Below, piece by piece: positions 12,705 to 23,937 of a stretch of DNA of 64,000 nt. The notes below the pieces were generated by a model. That model saw nothing but the letters and a program-made list of their open reading frames with translations, was not told the DNA's origin and did not search any database. Both the position numbers and the translations under genes were made by a program. This DNA comes from Cubamyces lactineus (taxonomy: Eukaryota > Basidiomycota > Agaricomycetes > Polyporales > Polyporaceae). The stretch lies in the NCBI GenBank assembly GCA_022376465.1, contig JACDTU010000001.1, positions 186,001-250,000 of the forward strand. Direction: 5' to 3'. Position 1 is the first letter of the stretch, and each line of letters opens with the position of its first letter.

Positions 12705-14897
12705 CTATACTTGCGGGATAGCCTTGTGGAAGTTGCTCATGGAGGACAAGTAAGAGCCGTAGTCGTTTCCCCCGTGTTCCTCCCTTTCCTCCGTGATATT
12801 GACATTGATCACCGGCAACGCCTCCTTGTCCGTGCCCTAGCGAGTCGCATTCAGGTCAGAATGCAGAGCGTTCCGTGAGTGCGCTGCTGAGCCTCCGCTT
12901 ACCTGGGGCACATTGAATCGCTCCAGGGTCGCGAGACGGTGCGCGCGCGCGATGACGTTCGGCCTGTAGGCGCCGTCGAATATCGTGATGCCTTGGCTGG
13001 CCATATGTTTGCGAGAGTTGAGCCTGGTCCGCGTATCATCAGCATGTAGGTGCGGACTCGGGGGAGGATGTGTCGATACGAGATGTCACGTACACGGATA
13101 GCAGCGTGACTCCATACACTAAGGCGAGCACGAGTAAAGGTAAGCCGTGACCTTGTTGCCTTAGGAGGGTAGACACTCACATTTCGTCGCGATAAGACCG
13201 AAGGGTGTCCAATACAGCTTGTACGGGAATACGAAAGCCTGTCTTTATTTGGTGAGAAACGATAGCTTGCCGTCATCGAGCATATTACGCACCATGATAG
13301 TGGCCATCCATTGCAGGGTCCTGTGCACGTCGTCATGTAGGACTCAGTGCTTTGATCGCAAGTCGTATCTGGAGACATACCCTGTGAGGAAGCCTGAACT
13401 CGTAGACTTCAGTGATATTACGCTGTCCAGCAATTGTCGTACGGACCGGTGTTGAGAATGTATACAGTTGCCACCTCCACTCGCGATGCCCTTCCAGATC
13501 GTTCGCGATGAGATGGTCAGTTGAACGATTGGCAAGCACACTTGCACGGAAGCTGACCTAGAGCTATGGTCCTTGTCACGACGTAACGCGAGTATCATCG
13601 TGCCCGCGAGGAGGTAGTCTGCCAGCGCGCCAAGTAGCAGGTCGACGCCAGTGATGTTACGGGTCTCGCGGTCGAAATCTTGGATGTTGTTAGTCGCAAA
13701 CCTGAGTACGCAGCCTAAGAGTGAGAACGATTGCTGGATCGGCCTTTCTAGCTGCATGCTTACGCTTTGACCGTCAAGACTGGCCGCGATGTTTCAAATA
13801 GTGATCAGTCCGCACTAGCGTACAAACTAGCCATGCACAGAACGACGAACCAATACTCATAACTAAAGGAGTCGCGATGTCAACGTCAGGGAGGCAAGTG
13901 GCTTATAACCACGATTAGAAGGTACTTACCACTGGTTGCTAGAAGACATGACATCTACGGATCGGTTTGAATCAGCACGAGGCGCTGTTGATCACAATAG
14001 ATGCCTACAGCGACGAGAGCGACGGCACTTGATTTTGTCCCAACTACCAGCACGGCACGTCAGTCCACATCGAATCATCACAGGTCGGTTTGACGTACTC
14101 AAAGAGACCCGGCGAACAAAGAAGCTAGAATCCCGAGAGTTCATTGTATCGAGGCCCTCGGCTGATGACCACCGGAAACATACCCTTCTGCTATAATCAA
14201 ACAGACGGTCTACTCATCGAGAGCCGAAGGCTCTGGCTTGAGTTCGTTGCGTGAAGCAAGATTGAATGTTGTGCTTACGGCGAGCGCGGGTGAGACCTGC
14301 AAACAATGTGAGAATAGCAGCTATGATCAAGTACATACGGTTGAGCGCACATTCAGTGACCTTCACTCGTGCGTTCAGTCACCATGTATGAGGCTGGCCA
14401 CGGATCGACCCACCAAACACCCTGTTGAACCGCTTTCGTATCGAAGAATTTGGTGACCAAGTAGTGGTAACTGCAACGACGTATGAGCGTACTAGCATCT
14501 CTTCATAATGCGTCAACGTACCAAGCGTGCATGGGCGCGACTGTATGCAGGGTCTCAAAAAGCCTGTAGACCGGCGGAATTGAGACATACTCTGAGCGGA
14601 AATATTGGGAACGCACATGACCAGGAATACCTGAGATAATCAGGGTGATTCAGCGAGTCAATATCCGAGCGGCATGCAATGATGGCTCACGAGGATCTTG
14701 AGGGATACATGGTCGGTAGGGTATAGTCGTATATACCGATAAAGCTGTAGACAGTTCGCTCCATATAGGCTGTGGACCGGGTGATTGTCATGAGTACACC
14801 TGCTCTGCGGCTGACGCGTCGATGGCACTCACATGAGACTAACAAAAGTACCAAGTAAAAGTGCGCCAATAGTGCTATCCAGGGGATTCGAGGCCAT
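12705..14897 (-). CDS. DUF6534-type multi-span membrane protein, copy B
   Basis: The start at 14897 gives MASNPLDSTIGALLLGTFVS. The next exon reads LYGANCLQLYRYIRLYP, then the 14-nt micro-exon 14617-14630, LFETLHTVAPMHACYHYLVT, the 10-nt micro-exon 14351-14360 (W-S-L-N), and VSPALA. Later exons carry GVDLLLGALADYLLAGTMIL with LRRDKD, VATVYILNTG, LQWMATIM, and a segment of the type LNSRKHMASQGITIF seen in copy C. A long exon ends LATLERFNVPQ. The last exon (start near 12840) is GTDKEALPVINVNITEE with stop at 12705. Exon order and sites look intact. The layout suggests about seven membrane spans and a cytosolic C-tail. Copy C, 3.5 kb away in the same orientation, is its closest relative in the window. 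Function unknown. Confidence 0.85.
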
Positions 14898-15100
14898 GGT
14901 TTGCTCTATAGAGTAGCGGAGTCACGACTGTACTGAGGTTGTGTGTACCAAGTCAATAGGCGCACAGGCCACCGGTGCTGAGAGGGGTAAGTATATACAC
15001 CCAGAGATTGGGTCTTATATGTACCTCACGCGGGCGTGTGGCATAAGGTTTGGCGTCGGACGCTTGTGAGATGACAATGCTGCATCTTTGCGCTATGCAG

Positions 15101-15140
15101 AGCGCCGCACCGCCCAACAGTTGGGCTGATACTGCGGCAG
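15101..15140 (-). promoter_or_regulatory. Promoter block shared by DUF6534 copies B and C
   Basis: About 204 nt upstream of copy B, the plus strand reads AGCGCCGCACCGCCCAAC, a short gap, then GGCTGATACTGCGGCAG. Copy C has GAGCGCCACACCGCCCAAC and CAGGCTGATACTGCGGCAG at the same relative place (18579-18634). In copy B the block also contains the inverted repeat GCCCAACAGTTGGGC. Conservation outside the coding region suggests shared regulation or recent duplication. Confidence 0.6.
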
Positions 15141-15995
15141 CGGTATAGATTGGAGCCCGTAGGCTGCAAAGGACAAAGCCCCTTCCGTGTGCGAGATGAA
15201 CACCGGAAGAGAATGTACCGGGAGTGATGTATCGATGAAGCCGGCGTGCCAGCGGTATATCGAACGCCCATGCGATCATGCTCGAACCGCTACATTCCCG
15301 ATAGGGTTGCTGATGCTCAAGTTCGATGAAATATGGAAGAGACCTAGGCTGTGGACTGTAAATGATTCAGGTGTGATACCGCGGCCGAACAAGAGGCTTG
15401 ACCTTGGAAAGACCCACCTGATACGAAGCGCTTGGATCAACAAGCATTTGTCTTGGAGTACGTTGAACAACATGAACGCGTTCACGACGCACAGTGCAGG
15501 TTAAGGACTTCCAGGATGTAAAACACAAGCCGGCGACGTGTATTTACTCAGAATTCAAGAATAGTCTGTGGTGGTACTGCATCGTCTTCAAGTTGTTCAG
15601 ATTTCAGACTTGACTCGGACTGCCGCGCGCTATGCTGGCGCCTATGCCCGGCAACAGCGGAATGAGACGTCATCGCGTGTACGCTCAGTAGTAACTCGTA
15701 AGTACTCGGACTCAGCATCCTACTTGCTTCATTTGACTCGGTATTCGTATAGGACCGCCGCGACGATTCATTAAGGAACATTGTGCACACCTGCGCACCG
15801 AACAGGTACTGCAAGCCAGGCTGCGAGCTGTCGGGAAACAAGTCACCCTGGCGATGGAGCTCAGGTTGGTTCAGCTCGCCTTCAAGGACGTGGCGGAATG
15901 GGCATGGGCACGTTCCTTGGGATCAATGGTCGCACACGTATATTGCACGGGTATGCGAATCTGCACGCCGGACAGCCCAAGGGTATTCCCACCCT

Positions 15996-16036
15996 CGACC
16001 TCGCCGGGCGGGAGCCATGGCGAGGGTATGGCGGCG
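15996..16036. repeat. Second copy of the short shared block
   Basis: It matches 12151-12185 in a core of about 30 bases with a few substitutions and a small insertion. It sits about 210 nt 3' of the copy C stop codon. Confidence 0.45.
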
Positions 16037-16246
16037 GAGTCCTAGGATTCTCTCTCCTTCAGCTCACACGTTGAGGGACAGTGAGTGCCTCTTAACTGGA
16101 CTAGGCAGTTGACGAGTATGTTGATTCGGCCGCCGATCAAAGGGAGCTGGCACCGATAATTCACAAAGCAATGCATTACCAGGAGACGACAGGTCGCGAC
16201 AAATGGTGAGATAAGACATCGGAGTGGTCGAGCACAACCGCAACCG

Positions 16247-18403
16247 TCACATAGACGGAGTACTCTTGTAGAAGTTGCTAGTGGACGAATGGTAGGAGCC
16301 ATAGTCAGTCCTTCCGTGTTCCTCGATCTCCTCCGTGACCTTGACATTGATGACTGGCAGCACGCCTTCGTTCGCATCCTGGGGAATAGGGGGTAGAGTT
16401 AGAGACGTATAAGAGAGGGGAATGGTTTGACTCTAACCCGGGGGACATTGAAACGTTCCAAAGTGGCGAGGCGATGCGCGCGCACAATGGCGTTTGGGGT
16501 GTATGAGCCGGAAAAGATCGTGATGCCTTGACTCGCCATGTGCTTGCGAGAGTTCAGCCTGGCCCATATAGATAAGTGTTTGTCTACTCGACGCAGAGGG
16601 GACTTGTCATCATCTAGGAGGGCAACGTACACGGACAGTAGTGTTATGCCGTACACTGAAGGGTGAATATATCACTGTGGGCGCCGCGTTCTGCTACGAG
16701 ATCATGTAGTACTCACGTCTCAAAGCAATCAGGCCAAAGGGTGCCCAGTATAGGTTGTTGGGAAATACGAAGGACTGCATTTTAGATTAGGGTAGGTACG
16801 CCGCTCAGGCTAACCGCGAAACTAATCTTACCATGAGGGAGGCCATCCACTGCAGCGTTCTGGGCATGTCGATGTTAATCGTACCGGTCGCATCTTAGGT
16901 CATAACAGAGCACAAACCCGGTGAGAAAGCCTAGACACGACTGCTTGAGTAACATCACGCTCCAAGAGAATAACGTACATACCAGTATTTAGGATATACA
17001 CCGTAACCATCTCTGAGCGTGGGGCCCTTCAAAACGATTCACAATTTAGCGAATGTAAATCAAGCTCAAGTCAGAAGGACTAACCTTGCATGCTGGCCCT
17101 TGGTACGACGTAGTGCGAGTATCATTGAACCTGCAAGGAGGTAGTCCGCGACCGCAGCAAGTAGCAATGTGACCCCTGTGATGGTCTTGGTGTCTTGACC
17201 AAAGCGTTGGATGTCTTCGATCTTGAAGCTAATTGTTGACAGCGTGAGTGTGCTTGCTAGACTAGCCTCGCCTGTAAGTGCTCACGCCTTGACGGTCAAC
17301 ACTGATGGTCTCGTTAGATTACCAAGTAAGGCGCAATACAGCCGGAAAGATATTCACCAATGTTCATGCCTAGAGGCGTAGTGCCAGCGTGAGCAATGGA
17401 GACGGATGCGTCGTAAATCGGAGGCACGGTGCATACCACCGTTGGTCGCAAGACACAAGGTCTACGATTCTATCAAGACCAACCGCAGAGTGATGAGCCG
17501 AAGTGGATACGCACCGAGATGAGGGCGATGATGCTTGACTTCGTTCCAACTCACGGCGCCTCAGCATCAGTGCGCGTATTGTCGACACTGACAGTTGAAC
17601 CTACTCAAAGATACCCGACGAACAAAGAACCTATAAGATTGAGACTAAGAGTCATTGAGCACCTCTTTCCTGACGCCGAACGTACCCCTCTGCCAAAAGC
17701 GAGATGGCCGTCTAGCCATCAGGAGTTGAGGATCTCTGTTTGAGTATACTGAATAACGTTAGGCTAAACGTTACTGCTTACAGCGATCGTTGGTGTAACC
17801 TGTTATTCGTCGCGTTTGAATCATAGTGATGAATTGTACGTGACGAAACTTACATTCAGAGACCTCGATGTAGAAGTCAGTTCCCGTCGTTCGATGTAGC
17901 GATTAGTAGAATAGCTCACCATACGCCTTGCTCAACCGCAGCTGGCCTGAAGTAGTTAGTGATCAGATAGTGGTAGCTGTAGCGGGATATAATTAGAATA
18001 ATGATAGTGTGGCGGTTACTTTGCCGACTCACCATGAATGCATAGGTGCGATTGTATGCAGCGTCTCGAACAGCCTGTCAATGTTGCTAATGAGCAAGAG
18101 ACTTGAACGTAGATATGCATGTACTCGCATGACGAGGGCAACCTATGACAGAGAGGAAAGTTCATCACGTCATCGCGTGAACAGCTTATGATTATTACCC
18201 ACCAAGAGTTTAAGGGATATGCTGTCGGCAGAACATAGTCGCGCATACCGGTACAGCTGTAGACAGCTCACTCCATATAATCTGTAAGGATAGCATCAGT
18301 ACAACATACGCCACAGCTAGTAAGACCATGTCACTCGCATTAGACTAACGAAAGTCCCAAGCAAGTACGCGCCGATGGTGCTATCCAGGGTGAACGACGC
18401 CAT
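16247..18403 (-). CDS. DUF6534-type multi-span membrane protein, copy C
   Basis: The start at 18403 gives MASFTLDSTIGAYLLGTFVS. The 14-nt micro-exon is 18129-18142 (V-A-L-V plus two bases of Met) and is followed by GC instead of GT (GCGAGT), so this looks like a GC-AG intron. Then come LFETLHTIAPMHS and the 10-nt micro-exon 17854-17863 (W-S-L-N). The 3' half reads MVTVYILNTG, GFLTGFV, LQWMASLM, LYGITLLSVYVALL, LNSRKHMASQGITIFSGSY and LATLERFNVP. The last exon, DANEGVLPVINVKVTEEIEE, stops at 16247. It is strongly similar to copy B along its whole length, pointing to tandem duplication. No disabling change was seen in the exons I could follow. Function unknown. Confidence 0.85.
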
Positions 18404-18490
18404 GATTACCCTGCTAAGCCGGTACCAGATCGCGCAGGGGTTGTGTATTGAGGGGCTATACACCGACGAAGGTCGCAGTGTCCATGATTC

Positions 18491-18498
18491 CTTATAAA
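18491..18498 (-). promoter_or_regulatory. TATA-like box of DUF6534 copy C
   Basis: The minus strand reads TTTATAAG about 88-95 nt upstream of the start codon. The B/C shared promoter block lies about 80 nt further upstream. Confidence 0.5.
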
Positions 18499-18578
18499 TG
18501 GGTCGCGCCATGCGGTCCCCACAGTTTGACGCGGACGCTGGCAGGCTTCGAAGAAGTTGTTACATCTTCGCCATCTCG

Positions 18579-18634
18579 AGCGCCACACCGCCCAACTTGA
18601 ACGATGGCGAACTTTCAGGCTGATACTGCGGCAG
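18579..18634 (-). promoter_or_regulatory. Promoter block of copy C matching copy B
   Basis: It has the same two conserved segments as 15101-15140. They are separated here by an extra stretch of about 19 bases, located about 176 nt upstream of the start. Confidence 0.6.
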
Positions 18635-19224
18635 TCCTGGAGATGCGAGTACGCCCAGTACACCTCTGATGAGGGCGCCATGGGTAAAATCAAGACGCCG
18701 ACGCATTGGGACTGGTAGGACCAGCCGAAGTCCCGGGAACGCGCCCAAAGCCCATGCATGTGCATGACTTCCCAAACTCATCTTCTCGATGGGGTCCCTG
18801 AATCCTGTAGTACGAGTGCTTCGGAAGAGGCGTCAAACTGCGCATATCGATGGAACATCACCCGAATTATATGCATCATGAGAAGAGATGTGGAGGAGAA
18901 GGCCTGCAATTTGATTGAGCCGTTAGGCAAATTCTATCCATGCTCGATGTTTCTGGTGTCATCTGTATACATACACCATCAGTTATCAGAGTATCGTCAG
19001 AAAGGCCGTACAAAAGCCTCAGGGACTCACCGTAATGCCACGAAACTTCATAGATATGCATTGGGTACTCAACGCTCATCTCTCTCTGCACATTGAGTTC
19101 ATGCAACCTTTGTCATCTGTTGAACGCTAGAGCTTGAACAATGGCCGCAAGCAGCGTAGCTACACAAGAATAGTCCGCAGTCGACACATTACCATATATA
19201 CACTGACAGTCCTGAAGCATTGGT
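18635..19224. other. Spacer between DUF6534 copy C and the BRCT gene
   Basis: About 590 bases with the upstream flank of copy C on the left and the 3' end of the BRCT gene on the right. No coding signal was recognised. Confidence 0.5.
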
Positions 19225-22200
19225 TCAGGCTCGAGCGCCCTTTCGAGCTCGTCCTCGCTTACTTCTCCCCGCGGGCCTTCGCGCCGTGCTGGCGGCCAAA
19301 TCTGGCAGCTGCGGCAGCGTCATCTCGTCCACATCGATGCTCATCTCATCTCTACTATTGGACTGCGCGTCCGCGTTCCACGCTTCATGAGGGCTCTTTG
19401 TGCTCCCAGGCGTGCCAAAGAGGTGCTTCAACTGCTCACGCGCGCCGTGCTGCTTGGGGTCCGCGTACATGACGTGCGAGCTGTCGGGGACGTCTGCGGC
19501 AATGAAGCTGTTGTCGGCTTCATCACCCGAGACGGCGGAATGGGCTTCAGGCGCGTGCAGTTGGGGGATCAGGTCAGGCTCGTAGACAAGATGGGAGGCG
19601 GGGTCGATCGAAGGAGCTCGAGATTGGACTCCAGGCGCGGGGCTCATCGCAGGAGTCATACGGCCAGGGGTCAGCGACGCGACGGACAAGTTAGACTGAG
19701 GTGTCGTCAACATGATCAGCTGTTCCTTGTTAAACGCGATGTAGCGAATGGCGTACCCTCGAACGGTTCAGCGGGCGCGCCCTTTTTCCAAGAGGAGCGT
19801 CTCTCAGTCTTCTTGCGTCGTCATCTTGCTCGCGTTCCTTTGCAAGTGCGGCCGCGGGGCGTTTGCCTAGTAAGGTTGTGACGCTCTCGTGCAGAACTGT
19901 TGTGGTCTGCTTTGCTACCTTCGCTGGCGTCGACGGAGAGCGAACGCCCGGCATGCGCATCGGCGAGGGCGATTCAGACGATGGCACGCGCTTGTCGTAT
20001 AGCTTGGTAGGTATTGAGGGGTTGAAGCCGGCGTCGGCATCAGCATCGGTAGGTTGTGTACGGCGGGGCGCAGCGGAACTTTCGCGTTGCTCCAGTGGAG
20101 TTGGGGCTCTCGATGGAATACGAGGAGCATCAGGAGGTTCACTGGGGGCTACGTTGCCCAACAACATTTCGGGAACTCCGAATGATTCATTCTCCTCCAT
20201 CTCATGTTGTCTGCCTACTGCGGGAGGGTCACAGTATGACAAAGATTGGGCTCGAGGTGCTGCTTCTTCTACTTCAATGACTAGTGAGTTATGGATGCAT
20301 ATCTGATGATGTGCATACATACCATTGGTGATGTCGACGATTCCGCTATTCTGGGACTTCCACTTGCCCTTGCCATTGCCGTCCAGCGCCTTCGCAGGCT
20401 GCTGTGTAGCCATGAGCACTTCCCGATCTCCTGCGTAGTTGACTATATGCAGATCCAAGTTATCTCCGTCCTGCACCGCCGACTCAACGGGGGACGTGGG
20501 TGGGATGTTCCCTGTTCGCGCTATCTGTGCAAGCCACTCCATATCCACGATAGGCGTGCCCCATTCGCGCGCCTTGTCGGCTTTGGCGCCTTGTCCGGAC
20601 GGACATAGCAGGTGTGTCGTGCGTCGAGAGAAGTTTGGAGCGTGCATAATACCTGCATCAGAGTCCAGCATTGAGTCAGAGAAAACCAGAGAGTGATCAG
20701 GCGGCGTACCCAATGCACGTAACAATCGTCTGATCCAGCACGCCTCGCTCTGCTCCAGGCCCGAGTAGCTGACCACCATATCCTCCGATCCAGATATCGG
20801 TGCCTCCACTGCGAGAGGCACAAATGCAATGTGTTCTGCCGGTGAGCATATGCGCTCCTCGAAGATACATCGTTCGAGCCAGCATTCGGTTCGATATTTC
20901 GCGCGTTCCGTCGCATCTCCTTCTTGTCGGAAAATTGCGCTTCCGCTGTGAACGCAACGCGTGAGGCTCGCTGTGAAAACCGTGACGTCCGTGACGCACC
21001 TGACCAACCGAACGACGATAAAATCCACAGAATCGTCATCGTCATCGGCACCTACCCATGATCCGCCGCAATCCTCAATCGCCCGACGAACATTAGCGCA
21101 TCGAGCCTCGCCTATTGCGCGTAGGCGCTTGCCTTTGAAAAGCTTGCGCGCACCCTGGGAGATACTTTCGCCGGCAGAACCCACAGCAATACCATCGGGT
21201 ACAGCGCTACCTTCCCTACTAGTACTGGAGCCAGCTACAGCAGAGGTTGATGCGATGGGTATATCCGATGAGATGCCGCCTGCACCTTGCACGCTACCAA
21301 CAGAGCGGCCAAGGAAGGATAGAGACGAATTCCGCCCTAGTATTGCACCTTCCGTGATAGTAGGGGCTCTTTTAAATGGTTGCCGCGAGAGAGGCGTTGA
21401 AACATCTTTGGGGGCCGGGGCGAATGAGCGTGCGCGCCGGAACGATGAGATTGCGCTCGCAGGAGCATGGGGCTCCCCATCGCCTGCCTTGAGTGATCCG
21501 CGCCGTAGTGCGCGGCTAGACGGCGATGGCTTCCTACGATACGATGTGTTCTGCCGTGACTGCGCCTTTGACGGGCTGCGAACAAGGCGACCCTCTTGGA
21601 CCTCAAAGCCACGTGGTTGTAAAATGCTTTGCCAGAGACGCAGTGTAGCGGTAGGTACTCGCTTCACAGACGCGATCTCTTCCTCGTCTTCATGAGAATT
21701 CGATGATTGGCCCGGAGCGAGGGGTGGGGACAAACCCCCAGCAGATGCTGAGGCTTGCACATTCTGGATTTCCGAAGAGATACCTGGTTGATCTGCGGCG
21801 GAGCCAGGCTCGTGCGGAGGGTCTGGATGAGCATTGTTACTACTGGTACAATACACAGGACGTGAATTACCAGATGTACGCACGTTCTGGGAGCTGCTTG
21901 GGTAATGGCCGAGGGTTTGAGACCTTGTAAGCTTCCTCGTCGAATCGACCTAGCGCTGTCAATCAGAATCGCAGAATCGCACTGAAATGAAGAATTAGAG
22001 AACCTACCACCAAATCGCAGTGAATCCCAGAACCAGTCTTCCCATACGATTTGGATATTCGCTTCGCCCATACGATTGAATTTCTCGGCATATCGAACCT
22101 TCTCGCTTTCACCATCGCTTGTATTCGCACAGAGGAGATGCGTCACGCGCACAGGTCGTTCGATCTGTTTCACGTATATTCCCCCACCCTTCGTCACCTC

Positions 22201-23232
22201 TCGGTTGATCTCCATGCGTCGATTCACGTCCTCAATGCCTGATATGCACAGCACAACCCCAGTAAATGGTGGTAATCGATACCGTTTGACGCTCTAAGAG
22301 CCGAGGAACGGAGTTGTTAGTGGGATGGTGGTGTGGAAAGGGACCTGGACAACACACCTCCTCAACATCGACATCGTCTCCGCGAAGCCATATTTTGTGA
22401 CTCTCGGTGATCCACGAAGGATGCATTATCGGTATTCTGTTAGCTAGGGCACACTAAAACCTAGCAGTGAGTGTCCGATCACTACATGCAACGACGAACC
22501 GACTTACTCTGTATTTGGCACTCCCTGCTTCGGTAGCGATGAGGTGTGTAACCTTATCCGTGAGGTCGCTCACGGACTGAGCGCCAAGCTCGAGAGCAAG
22601 TTTGAACAGCGACGTCTATAGGGGCATGTTAAACCAATGCTCGGCGTAGGTCACGACGAGGAGAATGTGTGCCAACTACGAGGCTGAAACTGGCAATACG
22701 CCAATTTCCCATGATCTGTATGATTGCCTTCGTATCGACAATCCTTCCTCACACTCAACGGTCCTGCTTTCCGGCGATGGAAGATCCGGCACACTCAAGC
22801 CCGCATAATGCACGAGAGGATAAAGTGCAAGGATACTGAGCACACAAGAACAGTCGTGAATTTCGGTGTTTCGAGTGTGACATCGACGAAATTAGGAGAT
22901 GACGCCGAGCCAATGCGATGGGCTCGCTTGCCCGAATGCCAGACGCAGCACAACACTATGGAATGAGCTCACCTTATCATTGATACCTGTCGCACATAGT
23001 ACAAGACCTTTGAACGGTCTAGGGCATAAATCGGCATGTGTAGTTTCCTCGTCTGAATCGAGTCCTGAGCTGTGGGTCCATGTGGATTCCGGCGTCCTAA
23101 GGTCCTTGCTGGCTGACGGTGCAGCTGGTCGAAGTTTGACACCCGGAACCTACATAAGAGTTGAGATAAACTAACAGGAACGTTTCCGGGTATCTTCACC
23201 TTCTTCGACCGATTTACTCTCCTGAGCGACAT
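19225..23232 (-). CDS. Multi-BRCT checkpoint/replication protein (TopBP1/Rad4/Dpb11-like)
   Basis: Exon 1 encodes only MSLRRVNRSKK; after a 50-nt intron comes VPGVKLRPAAPS. BRCT1: PRPFKGLVLCATGINDK, then LFKLALELGAQSV and KVTHLIATEAGSAKYR, ending HPSWITESHKIWLRG. BRCT2: FTGVVLCISGIED, RVTHLLCANTSDGE and VWEDWFWDSLRFGG. After a Ser/Pro-rich linker, BRCT3 begins LFKGKRLRAIGEARC with CGGSWVGADDDD, and BRCT4 has MVVSYSGLEQSEACWIR, RTTHLLCPSGQGAKADKA and MEWLAQIARTGNIPP. A long, probably disordered, basic and Ser-rich tail follows. Such proteins bind phosphorylated partners to start replication and activate the ATR-type checkpoint in the nucleus. The frame breaks near 19730-19757; splicing a 37-nt intron (19720-19756) restores it to the final exon LTTPQSNLSVASLTPGR. 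It is head to head with uL30m. Confidence 0.88.
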
Positions 23233-23550
23233 GGCAAGAATTGGGAAGAGGTATACAAGTGTACAGAGTCCGTGGACGGCCGTCAAGAATTTGTCGGTTG
23301 GAGTGAAGGCACAGAGGTGCAGCCCGCTAGTTCGTTAAATCAGCAACGAGATTGTGTTATCTCGGGAAGAGCATGGACAATGTGGAGGTGGGATGGGAGG
23401 ATATCGCGAAGGTGGCTAGAACTCAGTCGCGCTCAACAAGCCAGACGCGACGCCAGATGTTTAGGGCAGGTACGCTCGTGACTGTCACGTGCTCGCGCAA
23501 ACTTGCTCGCTGTCGTCTACAGCGACGAGCGTCCGCCCACATCGTCCACC
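23233..23550. promoter_or_regulatory. Divergent promoter of the BRCT gene and uL30m
   Basis: Only 318 bases separate the two start codons, which point away from each other. Both are housekeeping genes, so the stretch probably acts as a bidirectional promoter. I see no clear TATA box, as is usual for such genes. Confidence 0.6.
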
Positions 23551-23937
23551 ATGCTCTCCTTTGCTTCACTCCGTTCTTGCGCATCCTCATGCGCACGGCC
23601 GCAGCTCCGTCAACTTGCGACCGCTGCTCCCTCATCTGCACCTGCCGCCGAGAGCGAGCCTCTCACACACTACCGCATCACTCTTCGCCGCTCTGCCATC
23701 TCATTGCCCAAGAACATCAAAGGCACCTTAGCCGCTCTGGGCATCCATCGACGACTGCAAACGGTCTACCACAGGCACAGCCCTGATATTGCAGGCAAAA
23801 TCCTCACGGTGAAGGAGCTTGTGGCCGTCGAGAACGTCCCCGCCTCGGCTGTTCGCACAAAGCTGGAGCAGAGACTGGAGAGGAAGGCATCGCGGGGTTA
23901 TGTAGTGACAGGATCCAAACTGCGTGCTGAACCATAG
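23551..23937 (+). CDS. Mitochondrial large-subunit ribosomal protein uL30m
   Basis: One exon, 128 residues. The start MLSFASLRSCASSC is chosen because it opens an Arg/Ser/Ala-rich mitochondrial targeting sequence; the ATG at 23503 would put an unrelated acidic stretch before it. The L30 fold starts at HYRITLRRSAISLPKNIKGT, followed by LAALGIHRRLQTVYH, DIAGKILTVKELVAVENV and a basic C-terminus. The motif of a short beta strand, an IGLP-like loop and a helix with LGI.R is typical of bacterial-type L30 and its mitochondrial form. It acts in the 54S mitochondrial subunit. It is divergently paired with the BRCT gene and lacks introns, unlike most genes here. Confidence 0.9.
   Translation: MLSFASLRSCASSCARPQLRQLATAAPSSAPAAESEPLTHYRITLRRSAISLPKNIKGTLAALGIHRRLQTVYHRHSPDIAGKILTVKELVAVENVPASAVRTKLEQRLERKASRGYVVTGSKLRAEP

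Larger units (their letters stand above)
14898..16246. other. Spacer between DUF6534 copies C and B
   Basis: It holds the copy B promoter at the left end, with TATATAC on the minus strand near 14991-14997, and the 3' flank of copy C at the right. A minus frame at 15548-15841 and overlapping plus frames at 15781-16112 have no recognisable motif. The block at 15996-16036 matches 12151-12185. Confidence 0.5.

Noticed and set aside
20961..21695. Plus-strand frame of 244 codons
   Set aside because: It is antisense to the BRCT gene linker and BRCT3 exon; composition is Arg/Ser/Pro-rich and there is no domain.
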